Assembly: GCA_017458265.1 (NCBI GenBank)
Contig: JAFTFV010000025.1
Coordinates: forward strand, 1 to 64,000
Direction of reading: 5' to 3'
Source: Bacteroidales bacterium
Lineage (GTDB): Bacteria > Bacteroidota > Bacteroidia > Bacteroidales > UBA932
Length of the DNA: 64,000 bases
In this document: piece after piece, positions 30,939 to 40,335 of the stretch
Layout: every line of letters starts with the position of its first letter
Position numbering within the stretch: the stretch's first letter is position 1
Translations under genes and position numbers: made by a program
The notes under the pieces: model-generated
Database searches by the model: none
Seen by the model: only the letters and a program-made list of their open reading frames with translations
Told to the model about the DNA's origin: nothing

Positions 30939-31991
30939 ATGAAACTGTGTCGCTTCATATTTGGCTTCTGCCTGATTCCTGTGCTGCTTTGCGGCTGCAG
31001 GAAGGAGAAGGCTTTACCCGTAGGGCCTAAGCCTATAGCCTTTTCTGCTGGAGTTTCGATGCAGACCAAGGCGCTCAAGCCGGATGATCCAGGCATTCTT
31101 CTGACTGTGGGCAACCAGGCCAGTATCTTCTGCACCAGGGTGGAAGAACCGGAGTCCAGGCAGATTATCAACAACCGCGTCCTGCAATGCGATGCCGTGC
31201 CGGATCCGTCCACTCCGGCAAATCCTCTGAGCAGTGTGTGGAACTACAATCCAGTAGAGTACTGGGAAGACAGCGGCGACTACTATTTTACCGGTGTATT
31301 CCCTTACTCCGGCGACAATATCTCGATAGACAACACCTACTATCTGAACGTGCGTTACCTGGCCGGGTCCAACATCGACCTGATGGTTGCAAGGGCATAC
31401 AGGGACGCGGCGGTCAATACAGACCCCGTTCCGCTTGAGTTCAAGCACACCACAGCGGCCGTGCGTATCCTGTTCGGCAAGGCGTCCGATTCCCCGTCAG
31501 ACAATTATGCGCTCACCGATTTCCGGCTTGAAAGCCTGAATGCTTCCGGGACGTTCAAGGTTCTTACCCGCCTAAATACGGCAGGTATCGCGGCGGACCC
31601 CATTTCCCCGTCCAACTGGACCAGCGGTTCTCCCGCAACCCTGGCAACTTGGTCGGCAGAATCTGATGGAGACCGTATTTCGATACCCCATCCGGCCGAT
31701 TCTGACGATCCCGACGGATATGTCCAGATGGGATGGTACTACATGATTCCTCAGGCGCTGAACGGGGAGTCGGCCATTCGTTTCTCCATTGTCTACAATA
31801 ACGAAGACCCTGTGGAGACTGTGCTGAGCATCACTGACCGTGATGGAATCCCCGGGGCGGACAGCTGGATTCCGAACTGCGTCTACAACTACTACATCAC
31901 GCTCTCTCAGAGCGGACTCAATCTTAAGGTAAAGACCACTCCATGGGATGAAGTACAGGTCAATACCGACGATATCATGTTTGAAGGATGA
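30939..31991 (+). CDS. Fimbrillin-like lipoprotein
   Basis: 350 residues; lipoprotein signal MKLCRFIFGFCLIPVLLCGC (Cys 20). The PIAFSAGVSMQTKALKPDD pre-region repeats the TKA motif. VEYWEDSGDYYFTGVFPYSG and PLEFKHTTAAVRILFGKASD are close in layout to the preceding protein, so it is a diverged tandem paralogue. The C terminus (NCVYNYYITLSQSGLNLKVK) is the strand region expected to be exchanged. Last four bases (ATGA) overlap the next start. Confidence 0.82.
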   Translation: MKLCRFIFGFCLIPVLLCGCRKEKALPVGPKPIAFSAGVSMQTKALKPDDPGILLTVGNQASIFCTRVEEPESRQIINNRVLQCDAVPDPSTPANPLSSVWNYNPVEYWEDSGDYYFTGVFPYSGDNISIDNTYYLNVRYLAGSNIDLMVARAYRDAAVNTDPVPLEFKHTTAAVRILFGKASDSPSDNYALTDFRLESLNASGTFKVLTRLNTAGIAADPISPSNWTSGSPATLATWSAESDGDRISIPHPADSDDPDGYVQMGWYYMIPQALNGESAIRFSIVYNNEDPVETVLSITDRDGIPGADSWIPNCVYNYYITLSQSGLNLKVKTTPWDEVQVNTDDIMFEG

Positions 31992-33802
31992 CAAGAAAGG
32001 CATTACTCATAGCTTTGGCACTGGCCACTGTGGCTGTCTGCTCCTGCTTAAAGGAACAGGCTCAGGGACAGTTGCCTGAAGGCTATGGCGGAATCAGCCT
32101 CAGGCTTGACTCCGGCAGCGCCGTGCGTCTTGAGACCAAGGGCGATGCCGAAGACCTTGCCGACGGGCTCCAGTTCAAAAATGTCCTCGTCATTCTTGAG
32201 AACAGCAGCCATAAAGTTGCCGGAATAGTTTATAAGACATATCCGTACGTACCAGGCGTGGATGACCTGCAAGATGCAGAAGGCGCATCTTCCGTTGCCG
32301 AGGACGTGATTCACTTCGACCACCTTCTCCCCGGAACTTACAGCATATACGCTTATGCCAATATTGACGCTACAGTATGGCAGGAGGGAACGGCGCTCAT
32401 ATCGGCCCAGGAAAAGGTTCTGAGCGTCGGAGACGACTTCTCGAGCTTTGCCGACCGCGAACTTTCCAGCCTCTCCGCCGCGGGAAGCGATGTGCCCGGA
32501 GCCCCATCGGCCTCGATGCTCTTGACAGGCAAGGTCAACAGCGTGCCGGTAGGTCTGAATATCGTGGAGACCTCTGTCGACCTTCTGCGTCCGGTTGTCA
32601 GATTCAGGGTGACAGTCCGTAACCACACCGCGTTCCCAGTTACGGTGGAGGACCTTTCATTCAGCTATTTCAGCCCGGACAAGGCTTATCTCATCGACCA
32701 TAGGGATGCTTCTGGTCTCCCAGTAGTCCCGGATGGTGTGACATATCGTGCATTGCCGGAATACCCCATCCTGTCCGGTTCTCCTGAGACAGTAGCCGCC
32801 GAAAGCGAAGCGGTGGTCTATCAGACCCTGCTTTACGAGAATGCCTATCCGAACGAGTACAAAATCTTCTCTACGATGTCACTGGACAGATCGTCCGAGT
32901 TGCTTTCATCTCTGGAAATGGGTCTGGGAGGCAGGGACTTCGGGGTTGTTGATTATGGAATCCTTGATGCGATGGGCGATGGCGAATCCGTGGATGTGCT
33001 GGTGGTGAATCCTCGAAGTGTAACGCGGTCCGGACGTCTCTATTATGGGATAGGCGATACAGGTTTGGCCTGGGAGAGTTGCGGCTACGACTCCTACGAC
33101 AAGTTCTTCGCAAGGGCACAGGCCATTTACAACGAAGAAGCTTCTCACTCTTATAGCGGCTTTACTTACACTGGAGTAAACAGCAATTCGTCCGGACTTG
33201 CAGGATGGACAGGCAACTCTGACGATAATTATCTTACCAGCGATACCGGAAGCACCGGAGCCGGCATCACCTTCCACTACGCAGGTGCCCGAAGCCGTTA
33301 TTTCCGCAGGCTTTCGAAATTGAATGGATTATATACGCTTGACGGACTTGCCATCGACGGGTCCGGCTCTTCGTCTATTTCCGGAGTAAGTATCCAGCAG
33401 GGCACCAATGTCAGCGGCAGATTTGCCAAAGACATAAAAAACGCCCAGCTCATTAATTTTGTCAACAGCGATACGGGTCAGCACTTGAAATCTGACTGCC
33501 AGTATAATTCGGGCGATGCCAATGTCGCGAAGAAATCAAGACTTATCTGGGAAGATGCGGGCAGCAGCACCCAGGACCATCAGTTCATGCTTTTTGGCAA
33601 ATACTACGCCGGCGCGCTGCTAAAGCGCATGCTCAAGGACAACAACAAGGAAGTACCGCTCACCTATATGTCCCGTAACGAAGACATCAACGTGGTGCTC
33701 AACGTTTATTACTCTGACCAGGAAGGAGAGATCACCTTCGAAGTTGACAATTCCACATGGAACGATGCCGGGGCCACAACCTCAGAACACACTTTTAACT
33801 GA
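31988..33802 (+). CDS. Mfa2/FimB-like fimbrial lipoprotein, long form
   Basis: 604 residues; signal MTRKALLIALALATVAVCSC (Cys 20, Cys 18 possible). After GISLRLDSGSAVRLETKGDA comes a domain with FKNVLVILENSSHKVAGIVY and LLPGTYSIYAYANI, the fold of Mfa2/FimB anchors and DUF4906-type proteins. A second part (residues about 350-604) is Ser/Tyr rich with SYDKFFARAQAIYNEE. It may anchor or cap the fibre. Codon use and position inside the subunit array support a structural role, but I cannot separate anchor from tip. Confidence 0.75.
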   Translation: MTRKALLIALALATVAVCSCLKEQAQGQLPEGYGGISLRLDSGSAVRLETKGDAEDLADGLQFKNVLVILENSSHKVAGIVYKTYPYVPGVDDLQDAEGASSVAEDVIHFDHLLPGTYSIYAYANIDATVWQEGTALISAQEKVLSVGDDFSSFADRELSSLSAAGSDVPGAPSASMLLTGKVNSVPVGLNIVETSVDLLRPVVRFRVTVRNHTAFPVTVEDLSFSYFSPDKAYLIDHRDASGLPVVPDGVTYRALPEYPILSGSPETVAAESEAVVYQTLLYENAYPNEYKIFSTMSLDRSSELLSSLEMGLGGRDFGVVDYGILDAMGDGESVDVLVVNPRSVTRSGRLYYGIGDTGLAWESCGYDSYDKFFARAQAIYNEEASHSYSGFTYTGVNSNSSGLAGWTGNSDDNYLTSDTGSTGAGITFHYAGARSRYFRRLSKLNGLYTLDGLAIDGSGSSSISGVSIQQGTNVSGRFAKDIKNAQLINFVNSDTGQHLKSDCQYNSGDANVAKKSRLIWEDAGSSTQDHQFMLFGKYYAGALLKRMLKDNNKEVPLTYMSRNEDINVVLNVYYSDQEGEITFEVDNSTWNDAGATTSEHTFN

Positions 33803-33810
33803 TTGCCGTG

Positions 33811-36800
33811 ATGAAGAAGACCATACTGTACATATTGATTCTCCTGAGTGCGGTGCTCCTTTCGGCCGGGTGCACTAGAGAGCGCGAACTGCCGGAAGGC
33901 GGCTCTGAAGGAATGGTGGACTGTGTCATCGCTTTCGGTTCGCCCAAAGGGGCTGAGATTAACGTGGGCACGAAAGCCCAGCTGGGCCTTGCACGCGAGA
34001 GTAACGTGTTCAACATATACCTTCTTATTTTCGACAACACCGGCAAGAAGGTTTACGGCCATTATTTTGACGGCACAAACCTGGGGGCAGACTCAGAGCC
34101 AAACTCAGAGCCAAACTACTGGACGGTTACAAATATGTCATCGGACACAGATGCGGCAACAAACGGGACCCTTCACATAAAGACTTCCAAAAAGAGCGGC
34201 TGCACCCTGGTTGCAGTTGCCAACATGAACCCTAACGACCTTGATGTATCGGCAGGTCTTCTGTCCAGCATACAGTCTTATGCCGAACTTGAGGACCTGG
34301 TGGCTTCGCAGGTCCGCAGTGAGATTGCAGCCAACTCGGGATTCTTCCTCATGACGGGAGAGGCCGGATCTGTCAACATCCAGGGCGACACTTCCGATCC
34401 GGACGATATCAGCCATAAGTCCCTTCTTCTGAGGCGCCTCTACTCCAAGGTTACCGTAAATGTGAGAATCAACAAGGGCGCGCCTATCCGCGATTTTATC
34501 CCCTACACCTGGCAGGTTGTCAATGTCCCTTCTTGTGCCTATGTGCTTGAGCGGACTGAGCCCTACGAAGACGCAGCCGACACCGAGGCCGAGTTTTTTT
34601 CCACAGAGGAGCTCAATTTCGAGAGTGAAAAACTCACGACTCAGGCGAATGACTTCTATGCCGATGGCGTAACCAAAGTATCCATCCATTCTTTCTCCTT
34701 CTACATGATGGAGAACCGTAAGGCCCCGTCGTCTGGTATCACCACTTATGCCGACAGGGAGCGTCGCCAGAAGCCGGACCCTTATACCGGAGGCCATTTT
34801 GTGAACGGAGACTACGTTTACACCAACCCTCTTGCCACCTTCTTCACTTTCTCTGGAAAGATTGTGATGGGCGTTGACTCCGGAGTCAATCCCGATGCTA
34901 CGCTCGATGCCGACGTCAAGTACGAAGTCCACCTTGGAGATTTCAGCTCAGACGTGGCCGATTTCAATGTACTTCGCAATCACAACTACATCTACAACAT
35001 CTTCATCAACGGGGCTGAGGACATTAAGGCCGAAGTTGAGGCCTACGACGGCCCGGACCCTCTCCATGAGAATGAGCCCGGAGCCACCGGCGAGGTGGTT
35101 GTCGCTCTTGAGGAAGTATTCAACAGTGACTGCCACTACAGCACCCATGTTATTTCTTTCCATGCCGATTATATTCAGGATCCCAGCAAGATAAGCTGGT
35201 ATGTGGAGACGCCCTTCAACCCCTCCGGAGTGGGTGGCAAAGATGTGGATGCAGGAACTGCCCAGATGACGGATATCGACTACAAGTGGGTGGAATTCCT
35301 CGTTAATCCCATGGATGACGGGGGCATTTACTACTCTGACAGGCGTGCCCGTTACCTTCCTCACGACTATGACTTCAGGGACATCGACGGCAATATCATA
35401 CCTCCAGGGGACAAGCGACGCACCATGTATGTTGATGAGCTGGTGGATTACCTGAAAGGACAAAAGACCCAGTATGATGCCGATCAGGCAAAGCTTGACC
35501 CGGCGAGTCCGGAATATGATCCCGATTATGTCCCCCATAGCGACTTTGACAACGACAGTGGCACAGGAGGGCCGAAGATTACGGTTACGGCCTTCATCAG
35601 CGAGTACTATTATACGGAAAACCCTCTTACCGGCGTGTATGATCCCACGCTTTGGAAACGCATAGTGAATTCGCCGATGAGGCGCATGCACATACTTGCA
35701 TCTTCCGGCGCATCGGCTGACGGGGAGAGTACCCTTATCGGCTCGTCATTCACCATCCAGCAGCGCTCCATACAGAGTATATATGCCATTCAGGAGTCTG
35801 CAGACCTGACCTCTGCCTGGGGAATGGAGTTTACCGACGATGAGAAAGAGACCGGGCTTGCCGATTATTGGAGGAACAAGGTTTTTGAGGACAACGGCAA
35901 CACAAGCACCACCAACGGGCGTCTCAACAGCCTAAAGCTATGGGGCATCCTGAATCCTGACGGAACGGAGAATGCCGTGGGTGAGCGTTGGGATAAATTC
36001 CTTAACCTGGACGGGGATAATGAAACTCCTCCGCTTTGGAATGACTATAACTATTTGCGTTACAGCTGCCTGTCCCGTAACCGCGACAACAACGGCAACG
36101 GTGTCATCGACACGGATGAGATTCGCTGGTATATGGCAACCGATATTCAGCTCATCGGCGTTTTTCTGGGCTCATACGGCATAGAGGGCGACGCCCGCCT
36201 TTACCAGAGGAGTGCGGGTGATCAGGCGGCCAGCGACAAGAACAAATGGCGCCAGCACATCATCGCCAGCAACCGATACGTTTATACTCCTGCTGAAAAA
36301 GCAGACTGGAATAACAGCAACGCTTATCCCCGAATAGTTTGGGCAGAAGAGGGCGTCAACGGCAGTAATATGAGCTATTCCGGAAACGACCAGACCACCA
36401 AATTCAGTACCCGATGTGTGCGTAATCTGGGATACTATGTAGAGGGCGGGCAGCGGAAGGATATCACTGAGGCAGATAGTCCCAATGCCGAACCTGACCC
36501 TTATGCTACGGTAGTCCGCAAGCACCTCAATGCAGACGGAAGCATTACGAGTCCTTATACAGGGGCTTATGACAAGAGGACATTCTTTGCGTTCAACTGC
36601 TCAAGGATCAATACCTCCTCTCTGCGTGAACCGGTTGACCACGAACTTATTGGCCATGACGAAAGCAGCAAGATGGCCTGTCTGTCTGCAGGGTTCGAGA
36701 CAGCCCCTGAAATCAATCTTGTAGATCTGAGCGGTAAAGAATCCTATACCTTCAACGGCAACACATACAATCTCAAGCAGTATCAGTCCCTTAACAGGTA

Positions 36801-37107
36801 TCTCGATGACAGTTTCCCTGATCTGGATGCCAATTTCAGAGTGTGCCCGGAAGGATACAGGCTTCCAAACGTAAGGGAAATGTCACTTATGTGGACCATG
36901 CTGGCTCCTACCGGAGATTCTGCTTATCTTGGTTCCGCTACCAATGACAATGACGCAACTCCTGCCAGGACTCACTGGTCAATGGGTGGCGATGGCACCT
37001 TTGTGAAGGAGTCCGGCAAATGGGGCTGGGGAATGAGCGGACTGCACCTTCTGATGGCAAGTAAAACGGCCACTTTCAGCAAAATCCGCTGCGTCAAGGA
37101 CCTGTAA
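33811..37107 (+). CDS. Large putative pilus tip adhesin (DUF4906-like)
   Basis: 1098 residues; signal MKKTILYILILLSAVLLSAGC (Cys 21). GTG at 33808 is in frame but ATG 33811 fits the signal better. N-terminal fimbrillin-like part: VIAFGSPKGAEINVGTKAQL, then NIYLLIFDNTGKKVYGHYF and KSGCTLVAVANMNPNDLDV, as in DUF4906 proteins at the end of such loci. A long middle region has no motif I recognise. The C terminus (FRVCPEGYRLPNVREMSLMW ... SGLHLLMASKTATFSKIRCV) resembles C-terminal sulfatase-modifying-factor-like (FISUMP) lectin folds, fitting a ligand-binding tip. Confidence 0.78.
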   Translation: MKKTILYILILLSAVLLSAGCTRERELPEGGSEGMVDCVIAFGSPKGAEINVGTKAQLGLARESNVFNIYLLIFDNTGKKVYGHYFDGTNLGADSEPNSEPNYWTVTNMSSDTDAATNGTLHIKTSKKSGCTLVAVANMNPNDLDVSAGLLSSIQSYAELEDLVASQVRSEIAANSGFFLMTGEAGSVNIQGDTSDPDDISHKSLLLRRLYSKVTVNVRINKGAPIRDFIPYTWQVVNVPSCAYVLERTEPYEDAADTEAEFFSTEELNFESEKLTTQANDFYADGVTKVSIHSFSFYMMENRKAPSSGITTYADRERRQKPDPYTGGHFVNGDYVYTNPLATFFTFSGKIVMGVDSGVNPDATLDADVKYEVHLGDFSSDVADFNVLRNHNYIYNIFINGAEDIKAEVEAYDGPDPLHENEPGATGEVVVALEEVFNSDCHYSTHVISFHADYIQDPSKISWYVETPFNPSGVGGKDVDAGTAQMTDIDYKWVEFLVNPMDDGGIYYSDRRARYLPHDYDFRDIDGNIIPPGDKRRTMYVDELVDYLKGQKTQYDADQAKLDPASPEYDPDYVPHSDFDNDSGTGGPKITVTAFISEYYYTENPLTGVYDPTLWKRIVNSPMRRMHILASSGASADGESTLIGSSFTIQQRSIQSIYAIQESADLTSAWGMEFTDDEKETGLADYWRNKVFEDNGNTSTTNGRLNSLKLWGILNPDGTENAVGERWDKFLNLDGDNETPPLWNDYNYLRYSCLSRNRDNNGNGVIDTDEIRWYMATDIQLIGVFLGSYGIEGDARLYQRSAGDQAASDKNKWRQHIIASNRYVYTPAEKADWNNSNAYPRIVWAEEGVNGSNMSYSGNDQTTKFSTRCVRNLGYYVEGGQRKDITEADSPNAEPDPYATVVRKHLNADGSITSPYTGAYDKRTFFAFNCSRINTSSLREPVDHELIGHDESSKMACLSAGFETAPEINLVDLSGKESYTFNGNTYNLKQYQSLNRYLDDSFPDLDANFRVCPEGYRLPNVREMSLMWTMLAPTGDSAYLGSATNDNDATPARTHWSMGGDGTFVKESGKWGWGMSGLHLLMASKTATFSKIRCVKDL

Positions 37108-37108
37108 A

Positions 37109-38317
37109 TCAGAACCTTCCCAGGAACTCGTCCCTTACGGGCGGCCATGATGGTTCTTTCCACATGGCGTGGCCGCAGGTGGGGACGCACCAGAAGTGCT
37201 TTTCGCGGCTCCCGAGGTTGTTGTAAATGGCAAAGTTGGTGTGGGGCGGGCAGGTTGGGTCCTGAAGGCCCCAGGCCATGTAGGCCGGGCATTCTACCCA
37301 CTGTGCGAGGTTCTTGATGTCAAAGTAGGTGAGCATGTCGTAGACCTCTTCACGGTCGAGCCCCTGGGCGTCTACTGTGTCCATGACCTCGTGGACGGGC
37401 CACCAGACAATCTTGTAATAGTCCCTGTAGTCTCCAAGAAAAGGAACTGCCGGGGCTATTGCCTTGATGCGGTGGTCAAGGGCCGCGGCGGCAACGGTGA
37501 GCGCGCCGCCCTGGCTTTCGCCGTATGCCACCACGTGGTCCATGTCGGCCTTGTCGAGGGTGGCGATGAAGTCAACTGCGCGGACGGCGTCGGCAAAGGC
37601 GCCGCGGTAGTAGAAGTTCTCCTTGGAGTCAAGGCCGCGGTCTATCCAGCGGGCTTCGCTGTCCCTGAAGATGCCCTGGCCGCGGACGCTCACAAGGAAG
37701 TCGATGCGGTCTGGATGGGAGGACGGATCGAAGTTGTATACGTCGGCGCCGTAGCCCATGTACTGGATGTGGACGGGGTATTTGCCGGGCTTCACGGGGA
37801 TGCAGAGAAGGCCGCCGGCGGTGGCGCCGCCAAAAGATTCGTATTTGATTCTGTAACTTTCGCGGACATCATTAGAAGCCTCGGGAACGGCCTCCCAGCT
37901 TGCTTCAAGCGGGATTAGTTTCATTTCTGAAATTGTGCTGTCCCAGAAAGAACGCATGTCTTCCTTTGAATCCACAGGACTTTTTACCTTGTCCGGCTGA
38001 ACACCTATGTTGAAGCGGATGGTGTCCCTCAGGCGCACCTCGTAGAAGCCCGGGGCAAGCTTTCCAAGGGCCACGGTAAGTACACTGTCAGCTCCCACTT
38101 CCACCTCCTTCTGAAGCACCACCTCGGGTTCGTCGGCCATGAGGGAGAGGTCCGTGACAAGCTGCATGGTGGCAGGCCCTGTGAAGCTTGTTTTTGTCTC
38201 AAGTGTGTAGGGGCCGCGGTCAAGGAAGAGCCAGGCGGGGCCGTCGGCAGAGGTGCCGGTGGGCTTTGTGGAGCATGCCGCAAGCGCAAGGGCGGCAAGG
38301 ATGATGTATCGTTTCAT
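37109..38317 (-). CDS. Acetyl xylan esterase/cephalosporin-C deacetylase family (CE7) lipoprotein
   Basis: 402 residues. CE7 alpha/beta hydrolases remove acetyl groups from xylan and acetylated oligosaccharides. The start ATG 38317 gives lipobox MKRYIILAALALAAC (Cys 15); a longer frame upstream is not used. Catalytic triad visible: Ser 268 in YGESQGGAL, Asp 353 in LQDPTCP and His 383 in TCGHAMW. Residues about 35-115 form a beta domain placed before the catalytic part. ATGA overlap with the upstream exporter gene. Its neighbours are not carbohydrate genes, but it could assist the xylan PUL at 45912-64000. Confidence 0.92.
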   Translation of the reverse strand: MKRYIILAALALAACSTKPTGTSADGPAWLFLDRGPYTLETKTSFTGPATMQLVTDLSLMADEPEVVLQKEVEVGADSVLTVALGKLAPGFYEVRLRDTIRFNIGVQPDKVKSPVDSKEDMRSFWDSTISEMKLIPLEASWEAVPEASNDVRESYRIKYESFGGATAGGLLCIPVKPGKYPVHIQYMGYGADVYNFDPSSHPDRIDFLVSVRGQGIFRDSEARWIDRGLDSKENFYYRGAFADAVRAVDFIATLDKADMDHVVAYGESQGGALTVAAAALDHRIKAIAPAVPFLGDYRDYYKIVWWPVHEVMDTVDAQGLDREEVYDMLTYFDIKNLAQWVECPAYMAWGLQDPTCPPHTNFAIYNNLGSREKHFWCVPTCGHAMWKEPSWPPVRDEFLGRF

Positions 38318-38787
38318 TTTACCAGATTTATTGCACCGAAAACTCCAAGCGAGGCGGCAAGCATGATGGCTCCGGCAAGCAGGACGCCAAGGAGGACGTA
38401 CAGGACGCTCTTCTTGAAGTCCAGGTTGAGCATGCTTGCGGCAAGCGTGCCGGTCCATGCGCCCGTGCCGGGAAGGGGAATGCCAACGAACAGCAGCAGT
38501 GCCACGTAGAGGCCGCGCCCGGCCTTCTCTTCCAGTTTCCGGCCGCCCTTTTCGCCCTTCTCAAGGCACCAGGTGAAGAACCCTCCGATTACTTTCTTGT
38601 CCTTTCCCCACTCCAGAATCCTGCGGGCAAAGAGGAAAATGAAGGGTACGGGAAGCATGTTGCCGATTACCGACACTATGATGGAGGGGACTATAGGCAG
38701 GCCGAAGCCCACGGCGTAGGGGATGGCACCGCGCAGTTCGATGAGCGGGACCATCGATATGAGGAATACGATAAGGTATTTTTTCAT
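38314..38787 (-). CDS. Small multidrug-export family (Sm_multidrug_ex) membrane protein
   Basis: 157 residues from ATG 38787. Four hydrophobic segments: MKKYLIVFLISMVPLIELRG, IVPSIIVSVIGNMLPVPFIFLF, YVALLLFVGIPLPGTGAWTG and VLYVLLGVLLAGAIMLAASLGV. The motifs PLIELRGAIP and GIPLPGTGAWTG are hallmarks of this family (COG2426), whose members are linked to small-drug export but have no proven substrate. It overlaps both neighbours by four bases, so all four genes from 40275 to 37109 are read together. Confidence 0.88.
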   Translation of the reverse strand: MKKYLIVFLISMVPLIELRGAIPYAVGFGLPIVPSIIVSVIGNMLPVPFIFLFARRILEWGKDKKVIGGFFTWCLEKGEKGGRKLEEKAGRGLYVALLLFVGIPLPGTGAWTGTLAASMLNLDFKKSVLYVLLGVLLAGAIMLAASLGVFGAINLVK

Positions 38788-39290
38788 GCTATCTTTTCGA
38801 GGAGACGGGTAATCTGGGTGAAGGCATCGGCTTCGTTGAGATCGGCACGGAGGACGAGGTCGAAGACGGGGGAGTCCGTGCGGCCCACCTTGAAGTGCGC
38901 GCAGGAACACGCGGCCATGTATTCAAGGGCGAAGGAGGGCGTCGGCAGGAGGGAGATGAAGAGGTCCGGCTGCCCGGTGAGCATGAGCTGCACCTTCTCC
39001 CGGGAGGGTTTTCCGTACCAGTTAAGGTCCTTTCGGAGCACTGTGGTGGTGATGCTGGTGATGAGCCTTTCGTCCTTGGAGAGGCGGCGGAAGTCGAAGA
39101 AGAAAATATCGGCCTTGATGCTGCGGCTGCGGAAGTAGGAAAGGATGGCGTTCTTGCAGGCGTCGAAGGAGGTGTCCTCCACGTCCAGGAATACCACTGC
39201 CGATTTCACCTTCTCCAGCGAAATCAGGCCTGTGGGCTCCTTGGAGGCGTTTTTCCGGAGGCTCCTTCCCTGAAAGAACTCCTTAAGCAT
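38784..39290 (-). CDS. DUF6913-like conserved protein
   Basis: 168 residues. No signal peptide or membrane segment. Conserved features seen: VKSAVVFLDVEDTSFDACKNAIL, IFFFDFRRLSKDERLITS, LTGQPDLFISLLPTPSFALEY and a cysteine pair near ACSCAHFKVGRTDSPVFDLVL. This pattern matches a Bacteroidales-restricted conserved family (DUF6913) often encoded next to PfkB kinases. No function known. Overlaps the kinase gene by eight bases. Confidence 0.78.
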   Translation of the reverse strand: MLKEFFQGRSLRKNASKEPTGLISLEKVKSAVVFLDVEDTSFDACKNAILSYFRSRSIKADIFFFDFRRLSKDERLITSITTTVLRKDLNWYGKPSREKVQLMLTGQPDLFISLLPTPSFALEYMAACSCAHFKVGRTDSPVFDLVLRADLNEADAFTQITRLLEKIA

Positions 39291-40275
39291 ACTTCTCGAT
39301 GAGCTGCTTTATCTCGATCTTGGCGTCCCTCCAGCGCGGGATGTCTATCTTTGTGCCGATAACCTCCACCACCTTTGCGGCGATGATGGAGCCGATCTCT
39401 CCGCAGGCCCTGAGCGGAAGACCCATGGAGTGGGCATAGAGGAAGCCTGCGGCATAGGTGTCTCCGGCGCCGGTGGCGTCGATGGGCGTTGCGGGCCAGG
39501 GCTCGATGAAGTGGTACTCGTCAGCGGACTTGACCATGGAACCCTGCTTTCCAACTTTCACTACGGCAAACTTGCAGCGGCTGGCGATGTCGTCCAGGGC
39601 CTCGCGGGGCTCCATTTGGGTGAAAGCCTTGGCCTCTGACTCGTTGGCGAAGACTATGTCTACGTAATTGTCAACCAGATTGTGGAAGAAGGCAAGGTTG
39701 GAGTCCACCACGTTGTAGGATGCCATGTCGATGGATATGGTGCAGCCTGCGGCCTTTGCAAGGCGGGCGGCCTTGGAAATGAGTTCCTGGTTCTGGACCA
39801 GGTAGCCCTCGATGTGGAAGTAGTCGTAGCCTTCGAAGAATTCGGGGGTGAGGTCTTCGGGACCAAGTTCGAGGGTGGCGCCCATGTAGTCGGCAAAAGT
39901 GCGCTCTGCGTTGGCTCCGGTTATGAAAACCATGCATCGGCCCGAGGACTTTTCGCTGTAAAGCATCTGTGCGCGCACGCCGAACTGCTCCATGGTGCTC
40001 TTGAAGAGGTTTCCAAGGTCGTCGTTGCCGATTTTTCCGAGGAAGCCAGACGGCATCCCGAGGATGGCTGTGCAGGTGATGGTGTTGGCCGCGCTGCCGC
40101 CGGGAACGTATTTTACGCCGTAGCCCTTGAGGGCTTCCCAGATGCGGTCTCCGGTTTCCATGTCTACATGCTGCATGCTTCCGAGGGGAAGGTGATAGGT
40201 CTGAAGGAGGGAATCGTCCGGCAGGACTGCGAGAATGTCTGTAAGGGCATTTCCGATGCCAAGGATGGATTTCAT
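39283..40275 (-). CDS. PfkB-family kinase, adenosine kinase-like
   Basis: 330 residues. PfkB kinases phosphorylate sugars or nucleosides with ATP. Seen: GNALTDIL, GGSAANTITCTAILGMPSGFLGKIGND (first signature), and PIDATGAGDTYAAGFLY (second signature with the catalytic Asp and anion hole). In Bacteroides, orthologues with MKTILGLGNALVDVL starts are annotated adenosine kinase; ribokinase or another sugar kinase cannot be excluded. It is the first gene of the operon down to 37109; its transcript starts in the divergent gap with the membrane protein at 40336. Confidence 0.9.
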   Translation of the reverse strand: MKSILGIGNALTDILAVLPDDSLLQTYHLPLGSMQHVDMETGDRIWEALKGYGVKYVPGGSAANTITCTAILGMPSGFLGKIGNDDLGNLFKSTMEQFGVRAQMLYSEKSSGRCMVFITGANAERTFADYMGATLELGPEDLTPEFFEGYDYFHIEGYLVQNQELISKAARLAKAAGCTISIDMASYNVVDSNLAFFHNLVDNYVDIVFANESEAKAFTQMEPREALDDIASRCKFAVVKVGKQGSMVKSADEYHFIEPWPATPIDATGAGDTYAAGFLYAHSMGLPLRACGEIGSIIAAKVVEVIGTKIDIPRWRDAKIEIKQLIEKYA

Positions 40276-40319
40276 GTCTATGAGATATGTTTAACTCACA
40301 AATATACCCAATATTTTGT

Positions 40320-40327
40320 TAACTTTG
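40320..40327 (+). promoter_or_regulatory. Bacteroidetes -7 box very close to the membrane-protein start
   Basis: TAACTTTG (TAnnTTTG) ends only eight bases before the ATG at 40336, so a transcript starting the usual few bases downstream would be nearly leaderless. Pattern match only. Confidence 0.45.
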
Positions 40328-40335
40328 CCCTTTGT

